The notes under the pieces are model-generated. The model was not told the origin of the DNA and ran no database searches. It worked only from the letters and a program-made list of their open reading frames with translations. Below are positions 13,712 to 25,049 of a DNA stretch of 64,000 bases, in pieces. The position numbers were made by a program, and so were the translations under genes. Position 1 is the stretch's first letter. Every line of letters begins with the position of its first letter. Origin of the DNA: Notospermus geniculatus (Eukaryota; Nemertea; Pilidiophora; Heteronemertea; Lineidae); NCBI GenBank assembly GCA_002633025.1, contig NMRB01000011.1, positions 809,457-873,456 of the forward strand, in the 5' to 3' direction.

Positions 13712-16700
13712 TTAGGAAAATATACGAATCACCTGAGTGGGGGTCTGATCACAAACCGGACACTTTCGCTCCATCTCAGGCTTCTTCATTATGACATTGG
13801 CACACTTCATGCACAGACGATTATGACCGCATGGAACAAATGCCGCTACTGCAGTGGTATCAGAGCAGAGTAAACAACCTTTACGCTGGGTGCTGGAATC
13901 TACAGGACTAGAGGAAGTGCCATTACTGTAGGTAGTAGTGGAGGTAGAGAAATTGGAGGCAGGCAGTGTTGTGTAACACGGGGCCAGGCCATTCAGAGCG
14001 CCTCCACTGAGTGGGTCGCTACTGATACGTCGTACTGACTGGTGGTTTGATTCAATGAGTGGTGGTGAAATTCGATTATTCTCGCCGATGCTTCCACTGC
14101 GACGAGACACAACTGATGTGGTGCTTGTCTGACCCAACATCGTGACTGCAGATCCATTCTCTTCTTGCCACATGTTGTATGTTCCTGGGTGGAACGTTGG
14201 AGATGCAAAACCCTCATCATGATTATCATAAATGTTGAAACCATTTGACATGTTGCAGAAGTCATTCATTTTGGTGGAGCCGTTCATTGTGCCATTCATT
14301 GTGCCGTTCATGGCAGTTGGGTAAGAAAAGATATTGTCCTGCGGAGGAGAGTGCCCGGACAACATGGTATTGCTGTTTAGTGTGTTGTTGAGTGCTGTGT
14401 TGTAAGTAGTAAAGGCAGAATTGGTGGGATTCTTATTGTAAAGCCCAGCCAAAAGCTCGTTATTCACAGGTTCATGGAAACCTGAATCGATGCCATTTGT
14501 GTGGAAATCATTGATGTCATCATTTGTGGTGCCATCTAACAGTGACCCTCCTGTGCGCATGGCAATATGCTTCTCAATCTCCTGGCGCGCTTTTTCGACA
14601 TTCTCTGGCTTACCGGTGACCTCAAAAACAGGTTCCTTGTCCCTGCTTGGCGTGACAATGTACGTGTGGGTCATCTGCTGAATTCGCTTGATCGTAGCAC
14701 CCTTTGGCCCAACGACTAATCCAACGACTCGATAAGGAACACGGACCTGGATGGTAACTTGTCCAGGAGCATTTGGGCTGGGAGGACCTGGAGCTATCCC
14801 AGATAGTGAGCAACCATTGGCTTGATTATTGTTGCGTCGACTGGCCCTGATCTGACTGAAGTGTTCAGCAGCTGAGAGTATTTCCCTTTTGGCGGCTCCA
14901 ACATCTTCTTTACGCCCTGTGACGACAAATACTGGTTCCTCGCCTCGAACTGGAGTTTTGATGTATGTGTTTGTTTTTGCTCGAAGAGCTTTGATTTTGC
15001 AACCTGAAAAGATAAGAAAAGATGACTTTTAAAATTAATTGGCTATCACTATATATCAGCAGTTCCAGCAATGAGAGACCAGACGTCTCGCTTCATTGGG
15101 GAACATCTGTCAAAGGGTAACATTATTAGTGAAACTTGGGAACTGATTTCTGAGTTTGGAGGGATGTCAAATTGAATAAATAATTCAAATTCAAATAAGT
15201 CTATTGACACTGTTGTTAATGGGAAGCTAAATCGAGTGCAGAAAAAGATGAGAAGAAAGAGGAAAGGGAGCAACCAGCGATCTATCAAATCCATGAGTCA
15301 AATCCCACAAAGCACATGTATAGTCACAGTCACTTGCAATTGCATTGGTTGGTCCCCCCCCCCCATATTGAGGAAAATCACCTGCTTGATACTTAGCACT
15401 GGTGACTGATGAAGGGGGATATTCAGCCTCTCTGGTGCTGACACTCACAGCAGGACTGAATTCATCAGAAAGAACTTCAAATTGATTTCCTCCACATTGT
15501 CATAATTTACAACTTGGTGATTTACACAATCAAGATGGGCCTAGTTAGTTAGTTTGGCAAAATATGTCTGCCATGTTATGTCTGCTGTCTCCACCTGGCA
15601 CTGCACAGACCACTGGAGTTTGAAGTAGTAACTGCCCATCAGGAATGTCAGGGTTTCTGCCAGAGGGGGGCAAGGGCCCCCCTTTCATGATCTAAAAGGG
15701 GACTTACCCCCTTATTATTGCAGAGCAGTGTCTTTAAATTGCCCTTAGGCCTAGAAAAATAAATTGTGTGTTTCTGGTCATCGGCAATTTCCAAAAATCG
15801 AGGGTCGGACAGTTGGGATTTTTTTTTATTTTCCATTTTTGGTACAGATAATTTTATTGTAGCCACAGGGATTATACTAAAGGTTATCTAGAAGCCAGGA
15901 ACAGCCTCAAAAGCTGCTCTGGCATCCATGTCTAAAGGTCTAGAGAGCAAAAGAGATTAATTTTGGTAGTATGTGATGCATTTTTTTGAGAAAAAAAAAT
16001 TTTGTTTCCTGGCAGTTCCGAATTTTTGAGGGTCGGTCGGAAAATTACAAATGACCGGAAACACACAATTTTTTTTTCTAGGCCTTATTATTCAAGAGAT
16101 GCAACAGTCAAACAAAGATCTGTACAAAGGAAGTTTTAAGCTCTGAAATGCTTGGAAAATGCATCTGGGCTTGTAGTAGAAGGAAGATTTTCTGGGGAGG
16201 ACCCCCGCTTCGGCCGGAGGGGTATCCCCCTAAATAATTTTTCTCACGGAAGCCCTGCATGCTCTGCCCATAACTATCAGGTCTTGAAGGTAGGCTAGTT
16301 AGTATTTGATCATAACACTGGAATCCACCAATCTCCCCTCCCCTCCGATTTACAAATATAAATAAATATCTTGACCCCCTGGCTCTGATCTGAGCTCCTC
16401 AATCTCTAATTCACTATTATTTTTACCAAGATTTCTGATGAATTAAAACCAGATCATCCCCTTTGAGTTCATATTATGCTGGAAAGTGTAAGTGGCATAC
16501 CCGGTACTGTGATTCTGCATCTGACTTCATTAATGCAATTGCCAACGATACACACAAGTGGTAGGCTAGGCTTTACAGTGGGGCCTCGTTTATATCTATG
16601 ACAGTAGACCTATAATCCCTCCAAGCTACGACCTACATCAATGACCATCATCTTCATTCCATCCTCTCATCATAACATTTCTCAGCAGTCCCTCAATTCG

Positions 16701-17632
16701 AGGGTTTTAGCAATTGCAAATGTCCTCTTTCATTTTTTAGGGGGAGCTTTTGTCATGATGGGAGTCTGTGTATCGTCTACTGTTCCACAATGTAGCACAA
16801 ATAAGCCATCATCATAATCGATCGTTTGCCCTGCATGATAGAGTCTGTCTAGTCATCATGAGAGTCTGATTCCTTAAACAAAACTGAGTCATCCTTGAGA
16901 GATTTCAGAATCAGACATTCAGACTGCTTCGCCTTTGTCACAGTCACCATGGTCACACACGTGTTCTTCCAGCATGGTCCAGACAATGAGTCTTGACATG
17001 GCCCCTGTCACATGGCTGAAATGGGACTGTGGACAAAAAATGGGCAGAGCAGAGCAGACTCAGAGCGACCAGTTTTGGGTCTGATATTTTCAGCCTGTTT
17101 TAACACTGCTGCCAGTGATATTCAACGATTTTGTGAGGTACGATAGATAATGATACTCGGACATACGATGAACCTGGAATTTTCACCGGTAAGCAGGATA
17201 TTCAAGGAATTTCCAAACAAAGAGCCTGACTCACGTCATTGCCATTTCTCCCTCGACGTCAAAATGGACTCGTCCATCAGCAGCACATGCACTGCAATGT
17301 ATGTCGTGTACATCGTGGTCTCTGTAAATCAACTGCGAAATACGATAATCAAGCTGAAATAAGCAATCGTGTAACTTACCCTGTCTCCCGACGATTTCAG
17401 CAACGTGCTCCGAGCTTGGTACAGGTACACATTCCGTCATATTAGAACTTTTCTTGAGTTTCTGTGCGTCATCGTGATCGAGATCGTCGTCGCGGTCAGG
17501 GCTTCCACACGATCCAGCACCACCATGATTTAGCCCGAGCATGGTTAGTTCGAGCGCCAACTGCAGAGCTCGCTGGTCTTCAAGACCACAGCCATTAGAA
17601 TTTACGTCCGATAATAGACTAGCCGGCATCAC
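13712..17632 (-). CDS. MEX3: MEX3 RNA-binding protein, two KH domains and a C-terminal RING finger
   Basis: Two coding exons join to 514 aa: 17632-17380 and 15003-13712. The donor GTAAGT follows 17380, the acceptor is TTTTCAG, and the split codon gives the KH1 loop GRQG followed by [19 protein letters not shown]1 lies at about residues 65-135. KH2 at about 155-225 has the loop GPKG and the segment [19 protein letters not shown] long Ser/Asn/Thr-rich linker contains a short MNGT tandem repeat. The last 55 residues are a C3HC4 RING (CLLC, CGH, CMKC, CPVC) ending IRIFS, the hallmark MEX3 tail. MEX3 proteins bind 3'UTR elements to repress or destabilise mRNAs, shuttle between nucleus and cytoplasm, and act as E3 ubiquitin ligases. 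The start is the first of two adjacent ATGs. The single intron interrupts KH1 and houses a Harbinger-like MITE. Confidence 0.95.
15748..16084. mobile_element. PIF/Harbinger-type MITE in the MEX3 intron
   Basis: Termini starting GGCCTAGAAAAA form imperfect inverted repeats of about 45 bp (left 15748-15792, right about 16040-16084). TTA is duplicated immediately outside both ends (15745-15747 and 16085-16087). A 3-bp TTA/TAA target duplication and GGC-initial termini are typical of PIF/Harbinger elements. The 337-bp length means it cannot encode a transposase. Confidence 0.7.
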
Positions 17633-18030
17633 ACAGGAATGGGTCGACGATTATAAACACAGTGTAGAAAAATAGAAATCGCTCTGTATATCCTCACTGT
17701 TCTGAAGCAACTGAGTTTCTATCGACACACATAACTGCAACCTCACTTTGTGGCGATTCTGACAATGGTCTGGAAATCTGGCGGGGGTGACGTCATTTTC
17801 ACAGGGCAGTGCGCGCTGATTGGTTATTTCTTCGTTGGAGGTGGAGCTAACTGGAATATCCCTGCCTTGTGTTAAATGTGCTTGGATAGGCGGGTCTAAA
17901 AATAGCAGACAAATGAATCGATTTCTGGAAATGTGCCTGGAAGTGGAAATCCGTCTGACATGGTTTATAGGGAGGTTGAGAGTCACAATGTGTACGTATA
18001 CCCCTCCAGACGTTTGGCCATAGAATTTGT
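17633..18030 (-). promoter_or_regulatory. MEX3 upstream region with CRE and CCAAT box
   Basis: About 155-190 bp upstream of the MEX3 start codon lie a full CRE (TGACGTCA, 17788-17795) and, 24 bp further upstream, a CCAAT box in the inverted sense (ATTGG, 17819-17823). No clear TATA box is placed. The transcription start is not determined, so promoter identity is an inference from position and motifs. Confidence 0.45.
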
Positions 18031-18157
18031 GGACAACGGCTATTGGTATGGATGCGCTGTAGGTTAGCTATGCTTCTGGAAAGTGGGCCAACAAGTATGG
18101 AAAAGAAAACTTACGCGACCGGCGGAAAACTTGCACCCTCCTGCTCCATTTTTTAAG

Positions 18158-18262
18158 ATACCGCCCAGGAAAAAATTAACTATGAACTTCACTGTTATTT
18201 GTCCGCAGTTCATGGTTCAACCATAAAGTTCATGTTCATTTTTTCGGCCTGGGCAGTATCCC
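18158..18262. mobile_element. 105-bp hairpin MITE
   Basis: GATACCGCCCAGG at the left (18158) matches, inverted, the sequence ending at 18262 (GATACTGCCCAGG when reversed). An inner inverted block based on ATGAACTT follows. The element folds back almost completely and has no coding capacity. It lies just outside the tandem duplication that starts at 18293. Confidence 0.5.
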
Positions 18263-18292
18263 CGCGTAGATTGATTTAAACATATTTTTATT

Positions 18293-19519
18293 CCAGAAAC
18301 AAATACAGGGAACAAGGGGGGTTTGGACAAAAGTTCCAGAGAACTAAACAGGCCTACCATGCTGAAGTAAGTGTAGCGTCATACATCTATGGCCTCAAAA
18401 TTAGGCGATGTGATGCAAGTTTGATAATATTTCGGATAAACTTTTAAAAAGTACCAACTGAGGATGCACTTGTTATCGCATCATTTTTTGTGTCATTGAG
18501 TGCTTTGTCGAAATCCCGTAAACAACAATTATGTCCCGCTATGACGTCATTAGCGCCGGGGTCCTGAGTGCGGGGCCTTGAGATTCTATACCTGTCGTAA
18601 CTTGTCACTCCGTTTTTGTACGGGAACGCCGGGTAACTGTAGATTATGATTGACAAGATAGGTTTTTAATTAAATTGATATTTTGGCTGGCCGACTCTGA
18701 CGAGTGGCTGCTGAGATCTGCTGTTTCTTCGTTTAGCGTTTGCCCTATGCCTACTGCCCCGCGGTTCTCCTATTTTTAACAAGTAGGCCGAGCCCCGGGG
18801 CCGAGCCGCTGATTAAAATGCCCAAGCGTAGGCAGAACGCTGGAACCGTACCGTCATTAATTTGACAGCGTCAAGTGCACTCTGAGCAAGAGAATGGCAG
18901 AAAATTACGCGCCAAAACCGCGGACCCGCCACTCTGCGACACCTGCCCCGATGTCAGAATAGACTTTCCACGCACAGAACCGGAGTGTAAACAATGCGAC
19001 CACGTGGAGGAACAGTTTTTCTTTGTTCCGCATATCGTGCCGCATGAATCTTCAGACACGTGCTTCGAGTAGGCGCGCTTTTTCTGAAATGTAAACCAAA
19101 CATAGCTGACCTGGTTTTAATTGAATAAACGTAAATTTGGCGGGCAAATGAATGGCGCGTAACTTCGTATACAGGGTGGTCCAAAAATGCCCCCGTATCC
19201 CAAACTGACTTTCGCCGGCCTTTTCTGTAATGGAGCCCGCAGATCCTGAGGCAACCATTAAAATAGGCCTATGCACCCCGCCCTCACCGTTGGTTGAGTC
19301 TATAGGTTTAGAGTGTGCCAAGATCGTTGGGCTACTTAGGAAATTTGGGAGGTCCGGCGGATCCCCTTCTAGGCCGGGTGGCACCGGCCCGGAATCCCGA
19401 GCAGACTATTACAGCCTCCGTCATGGAACACTAAGGACATTTTTTATAGGGGGATATTCTTCACTATTACGCCGACTGTCTTGCGAAACTGCTTGACATG
19501 CCTTGTGACGCAAACATTG
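18293..19519 (+). repeat. tandem duplication, copy A (1.23 kb)
   Basis: This segment is repeated at 19521-20946 with very high identity: isolated SNPs and small indels. A single N at 19520 separates the copies. Copy A lacks the 175-bp MITE present in copy B and a 22-bp stretch near its end. It contains a GC-rich core (CCCCGGGGCC) and a CRE-like TGACGTCA near 18541. The short frames conserved in both copies either lack an ATG or have no recognisable domain, so no gene is called. The pattern fits either a true recent duplication or two alleles placed end to end by the assembler. Confidence 0.85.
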
Positions 19520-19520
19520 N

Positions 19521-20946
19521 CCAGAAACAAATACAGGGAACAAGGGGGGTTTGGACAAAAGTTCCAGAGAACTAAACAGGCCTACCATGCTGAAGTGTAG
19601 CGTCATACATCTATGGCCTCAAAATTAGGCGATGTGATGCAAGTTTGATAATATTTCGGATAAACTTTTAAAAAGTACCAACTGAGGATGCACTTGTTAT
19701 CGCATCATTTTTTGTGTCATTGAGTGCTTTGTCGAAATCCCGTAAACAACAATTATGTCTCGCTATGACGTCATTAGCGCCGGGGTCCTGAGTGCGGGGC
19801 CTTGAGATTCTATACCTGTCGTAACTTGTCACTTCGTTTTTGTACGGGAACGCCGGGTAACTCTAGATTATGATTGACAAGATAGGTTTTTAATTAAATT
19901 GATATTTTGGCTGGCCGACTCTGACGAGTGGCTGCTGAGATCTGCTGTTTCTTCGTTTAGCGTTTGCCCTATGCCTACTGCCCCGCGGTTCTCCTATTTT
20001 TAACAAGTAGGCCGAGCCCCGGGGCCGAGCCGCTTATAAAAATGCCCAAGCGTAGGCAGAACGCTGGAACCGTACCGTATCATTAATTTGACAGCGTCAA
20101 GTGCACTCTGAGCAAGAGAATGGCAGAAAATTACGCGCCAAAACCGGCGCGGACCCGCCACTCTGCGACACCTGCCCCGATGTCAGAATAGACTTTCCAC
20201 GCACAGAACCGGAGTGTAAACAATGCGACCACGTGGAGGAACAGTTTTTCTTTGTTCCGCATATCGTGCCGCATGAATCTTCAGACACGTGCTTCGAGTA
20301 GGCGCGCTTTTTCTGAAATGTAAACCAAACATAGCTGACCTGGTTTTAATTGAATAAACGTAAATTTGGCGGGCAAATGAATGGCGCGTAACTTCGTATA
20401 CAGGGTGGTCCAAAAATGCCCCCGTATCCCAAACTGACTTTCGCCGGCCTTTTCTGTAATGGAGCCCGCAGATCCTGAGGCAACCATTAAAATAGGCCTA
20501 TGCACCCCGCCCTCACCGTTGGTTGAGTCTATAGGTTTAGAGTGTGCCAAGATCGTTGGGCTACTTAGGAAATTTGGGAGGTCCGGCGGATCCCCTTCTA
20601 GGCCGGGTGGCAAGTGTAACGTTTTTCAGTGTGGCCGTTTTTCTGTGTGACTTCCATTGTTCGGAGCGCACTGACGGAGAAACGGACTCGCTGTTTCTCT
20701 GTGTGTCGCCCATTGTCAACCGCGGCTTATTCCGTCAATCTTTTGAAATGTCACACTGGCACACGGGCCACACTGAAAAACGTTACACCGGCCCGGAATC
20801 CCGAGCAGACTAACAGCCTCCGTCATGGAACACTAGAAAAAGGAAATTTTTTATAGGGGGATTCTTCACTATTTACGCCGACTGTCTTGCGAAACTGCTT
20901 GACATGCCTTGTGACGCTGGGTATCAAATTTTTCCATCAAACATTG
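19521..20946 (+). repeat. tandem duplication, copy B (1.43 kb, carries an extra MITE)
   Basis: Copy B matches 18293-19519 throughout, apart from point differences, a few small indels and the insertion at 20614-20788. At the equivalent of copy A's GATTAAAA it reads TTATAAAA (near 20033-20040), giving a TATA-like sequence. Sequence after 20946 is unique in the window. Confidence 0.85.
20614..20788. mobile_element. 175-bp MITE with perfect 23-bp inverted ends, present only in copy B
   Basis: The element starts GTGTAACGTTTTTCAGTGTG and ends with the exact reverse complement; the arms are 23 bp and perfect. Copy A preserves the empty site near 19380, so the insertion is seen directly by comparison. 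The duplicated target is at most 2 bp and is ambiguous. There is no coding capacity. Confidence 0.85.
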
Positions 20947-22026
20947 AAATTTTTGCCTCACACTGCGAGAAATAGGCATACTCCAGGCCTACATGGAAGC
21001 GCCGAGCGCTCGCAAGATACTCGCTCATGAATGAAACTTGCCATTCTACGTTGTGAGATACTTTTTCGATGTTTCACTTCTGACGAGACGAAAAGTATCT
21101 CTACTGTATGAAGAATACCGCCATCTTGGATAGACATTCATCCGCGTTAGGAGCACTACTTAATACGTACTGCGCATGCGTAGCAGCAACATAATATCAT
21201 ACTTTTCTTGATCTTATGTACGCATAAATCTATAGTTTTAAGTAATTCATATATACAATGACGAATTTTCAAAAAATATGCGTATATCGTGTAATTCTAG
21301 ACACCATCACCTGGGCACTATCCGGCGGACGAATGGGTTAGTAAATCGCCGGAACTGAGGACCCACTTCCGTTTCAAGATGGCGCGTATTGTTATACAGC
21401 CGAGTCGGACTCCCGACAAATCCCGAAGTACCCGAAGGAGGCCGAACGAGGCCGAGCCGAATGGAAACTTGCAGTTTAGTTTGGTTTGTCTGGCCCTCGA
21501 AAGATGGCGTACTAGTACGGTCATAGTCGACTTCGGGTGATGTAGTGAGCCCGGGGTAGTGAGCTGCTCGATTTTCATTTCACATGTTATTTTGGTGAAG
21601 TTGTGATAGAGAACCACCCGTAACTAGGTATCTGAAGATAGGGTAGATATTGTTTTACTGAAAATGAGCTTTCATTATGGCTTGGGTGCCTCAGATCTTC
21701 GGACTGAACCATACAATACATTGGCGGCCTACATACATTGTATGCACCTATGTGCCTGCACGTGGAAGACTGGTCCCCGGCCCTCGAGACGCTCACATCG
21801 TTTAGAGCTACACGTGGATAGTGCTGCAATCTAGCGTTAGCTCGATGAAACGATATTTAGGAATAAAGGCGCGAAATTTAAAGGGCCCCACAGGCAGCTC
21901 ATATCAGCGCGATCACCTTTATCATAGGTGGCACTAGCAACTGACAACCTTAGATTGTACCAATTTTAACTACGTCCTTCTCATCGCGGCCCGATCATCT
22001 CACAAATTATTTTCTTTTATAGGTCC
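20947..22026 (+). promoter_or_regulatory. MRM1 upstream region with NRF1, YY1 and ETS motifs
   Basis: Upstream of MRM1 lie two YY1-like sites (CCGCCATCTTGG at 21118-21129; AAGATGGCG at 21501-21509) and a third at 21376-21384. There is also an ETS-like ACTTCCG (21365-21371) and an NRF1 palindrome TGCGCATGCG (21171-21180). This is the usual toolkit of TATA-less promoters of nuclear genes for mitochondrial proteins, which fits MRM1. A possible acceptor (TTTTATAG ending at 22022), 4 bp before the start codon, suggests a 5'UTR intron. The transcription start is not placed. Confidence 0.5.
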
Positions 22027-24744
22027 ATGGCAGTAGAATGGAGACAGTTTTTCGGCCAGTGTTGGGGAGTTTCCAGGAGTGCACAGTTTGAGACACTTTT
22101 GACAAGGTCATTTTTGGCCAGGTTTCTACATATAACTGCTCGTCGTGCTAAAGAATCTGATACAAATTTCAAAGAAGGAGGAAAGCAAATTGGTGATATG
22201 GGCCCTGAGACTGATTTGCTCAGATCAGAATCCTTTATTGTGCCATCAGGGGGGAAGCATAGCGGCCAAAATAAACGGAGCAGATATCATGAGAGCCATT
22301 TTGAAAAAAGGTATTTAATTGCACTAGTCTCAATTGCCTAAGAAGCCTACCAGTACTAAAAATTCACATTCATTGTAGGGCCTAGACTTGTAGGTTTGAG
22401 CTGACTGATTTTTTTTCTCATTACAATTCGATTCTATAGAAATGAATGGTTTTCCAGGTTGAAGTTGAAGAGAAACCTGAAGGATGTGCACCACCTCCTT
22501 GATGGTGAGGTCATGTTCGGGGTTCATCCAGTTCTGATAACCCTGGAACAAAATCGCAGAGAATTTCACAGACTCTTCGTCAAAGAGAGCCTCCCTGTAG
22601 ATGAAGGTCTGCTTCGTAAAATTGCCGAACTTGCTGAAATCAGAGGGATTGAAGTGGTACCACTCCCATTGCAGGTTCTGGATTCATTGAGCAAGGGTGG
22701 TCCTCACCAGGTACATGTATTGGGTTTGTATTGTCACAAAAAAGGCAAGATACATGTACATACAAGTAAATGCCAATCGTCAAAAAATTCCCATTCAATA
22801 TTTTGGACAAAAATTTCCACTGATGTGTGTCCTTGGACAATGCACTCACTTTGAATCACTAAGTTGACTCCATTGCAATTTGGCATATTGCTGTTCAGTT
22901 GGAAAGAGGGAATGCTTTGACAGACTTACCACAAGATGTTCATCCAGTCACTTAATGATATAAAAACCAGCATCTCGTGGCTGCATCTGGCTCGGGCAGA
23001 TTCATCCAGTACATTGCTGGGCATTCTTCATCATGTTTATCACCCTCAATGACCGTGTACATGTAATTTTCAGGGGGTATGTCTGGATACCTCCCCAAGG
23101 AGATATGCCACAGTTACAGATGGACTATTGGATGAGGAGGTGTCAGACAAACAAGTGCAACGACTGTGGCTGTACCTTGATCAAATCCAGGTATCTCCGA
23201 GAAGCATGCAGTTCAAATACTGAATGCTAAAAGGGTTGTGTTAGGCAGTGTTGTTCATAGAAAATCATGGAAAAATGTCGTCCCTTAGCCCACTTTGGCA
23301 CAATCACCTTACATTCTCACTGACCTATTAATTTGACTTCCAGAGCCAAAATTTACAGAGTGTGAGCAAAATAGTTATCAATTCATTTTCATTTCTCTTC
23401 TTTTGCCTCAGGATCCAAGAAATATGGGTGCCGTCATTAGATCAAGTTACTTCTTTGCTGTTGAAAAGATATTTGTTCCAAAGGAGAATAGGTATGGTAT
23501 ATCCGGAAGCAATTTTGCTGCTATCCTAATTTTTTACCATCGTTGTCATCATTATGAGGAGAAAACAGTAGACATGCAGCCAAGAGTAGCCTTTTAGGAC
23601 ATACATGTATTTACCCTTAGATAAGAGTCCCACATGCATGACATGCCGGCCCTTGCATCACATACAACATGACCAGGTAAAAGGTTGCTCCAGTTCATTG
23701 AAACTGGCTTGATTTACCCCATGGTTATTGCGCTCCAGTGCTGCACAATCTTTTTGTAAAAACACAATACATGTACTTTAATGTCCTTTCCTCTCTTCCA
23801 GCTGTAGGTTGAGTTCTGTTGTCCATAAAGCTAGTTCTGGTGCCATGGAGCTTATGGATCTCTATGCCCTGAAAGATGTAGAAAGGTTTCTTCAGGTAAA
23901 TATATCAGATTGTTTGCATGGTTGATTATTTTGGGGATCTAATGAATTCATTCAAATAGTACTCCAAGTTCAATATGTGGATTTGAAAAGAGGCAAATAA
24001 GGGCACTGATGCACGTACTGGTAATTGAAAGAGTTAATTTATTCTTCCTATCCAATCATTTACCGTATCTTATTTCAGCACGTGAGAAAAAAAAGTTGGA
24101 ATATAATCGGATCAGCTGGAACTAATGACCAGTCCGATGCCCTTCCACCAAAGCTTGATATTGATGAGTACCGGTACAACTCTGAGAAGAACACAGTTTT
24201 AATATTAGGCAAGGACTTCAGGTGTTATGACCACACTTGTACCGACCGATTTGTAATTAAAAGAAACCTAGAGAAAACCTTCCGATTTGTCCCAATGAGT
24301 GGAGGTTGTTCTGTACGAGATCTTACTATTTGAATTTGCCAATTTTCAGGAAATGAAGGGAAAGGGTTGTCACCTTACCTGTTACCATTCTGTGATTGTC
24401 TTGTTACTGTGAGGCCTCAAAGAAGTCTTAACCCCGCTGTTGATTCGTTGAATGTCTCAGTGGCAACAGGTAGGCCTACCGTATGTTTCAATTTCCTGCC
24501 CAGTGACTTTAGATTCATACTCACCCGCCTGTAGCTTCTTTGCCATCAGAAAGTTTGGTATACAGGGCGATTCCATAAGAGGATTGATGATGTTTCCATG
24601 ACATGATCTTTTGTTGCATTTTGGGAGAAATTTCAAACTGAATGATGCTTTTATGTGGAGTACCGGCAGATGATATTTAAACCAATTCTCTTTTTTCCAG
24701 GTATACTGCTCCACACCTTGACGAGGAATATGAGGTCCAGATGA
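22027..24744 (+). CDS. MRM1: mitochondrial rRNA 2'-O-methyltransferase 1 (SpoU/TrmH family)
   Basis: Eight exons join in frame to 373 aa: 22027-22310, 22458-22710, 23074-23190, 23412-23491, 23802-23895, 24079-24208, 24350-24469, 24701-24744. The N-terminus is arginine-rich and amphipathic (LLTRSFLARFLHITARR), as expected for a mitochondrial presequence. The substrate-binding domain starts near GEVMFGVHPVL. The SpoU motifs are all present: DPRNMGAVIRSSYFF at about residue 219, LGNEGKGLSPYLLP, and SLNVSVATGILLH near the end. The family uses S-adenosylmethionine to make a 2'-O-methylguanosine in mitochondrial large-subunit rRNA. Human MRM1 is of similar length (353 aa). Intron 6 appears to use a GC donor (24209-24210). 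The start is the first ATG of the exon with the presequence. Confidence 0.93.
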
Positions 24745-25049
24745 CAGTGTATCTGAGCGCAACACTTGAGTCAATATCAGTGATGATGGTGGAAGAGCAC
24801 AGCAGTCTGGATTGGGTCTTTTACATGTAGATATGATTGGTTGAATGTTTATGTGAATTCTGCTGTGTCCTTGTAAATCATGTACCAGGTTATCAGAAGT
24901 GGGCCTACCGCTATCAGTAGGGGTATCAGAAGTACCGGTACTACGTGCTGTGTTATTTTTGAAAGAGTGCTGTGTTATTTTTTGAAAGAGTACACAAAAT
25001 GAAATGGTCCATGGACCATGTGCTCACTGGGTTGGACATAATAGTCTTA

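Noticed and set aside
15650-16262. Older hAT-like element (CAGGGTTTC to GAAGCCCTG) enclosing the Harbinger MITE
   Set aside because: Only about 9 bp of ends match and no 8-bp target duplication was found.
18871-19384. Short frames conserved in both tandem copies (a CxxC-containing 65-residue frame and a 110-residue minus frame)
   Set aside because: The first has no ATG and a stop just upstream; the second has no domain. Conservation only reflects the recent duplication.
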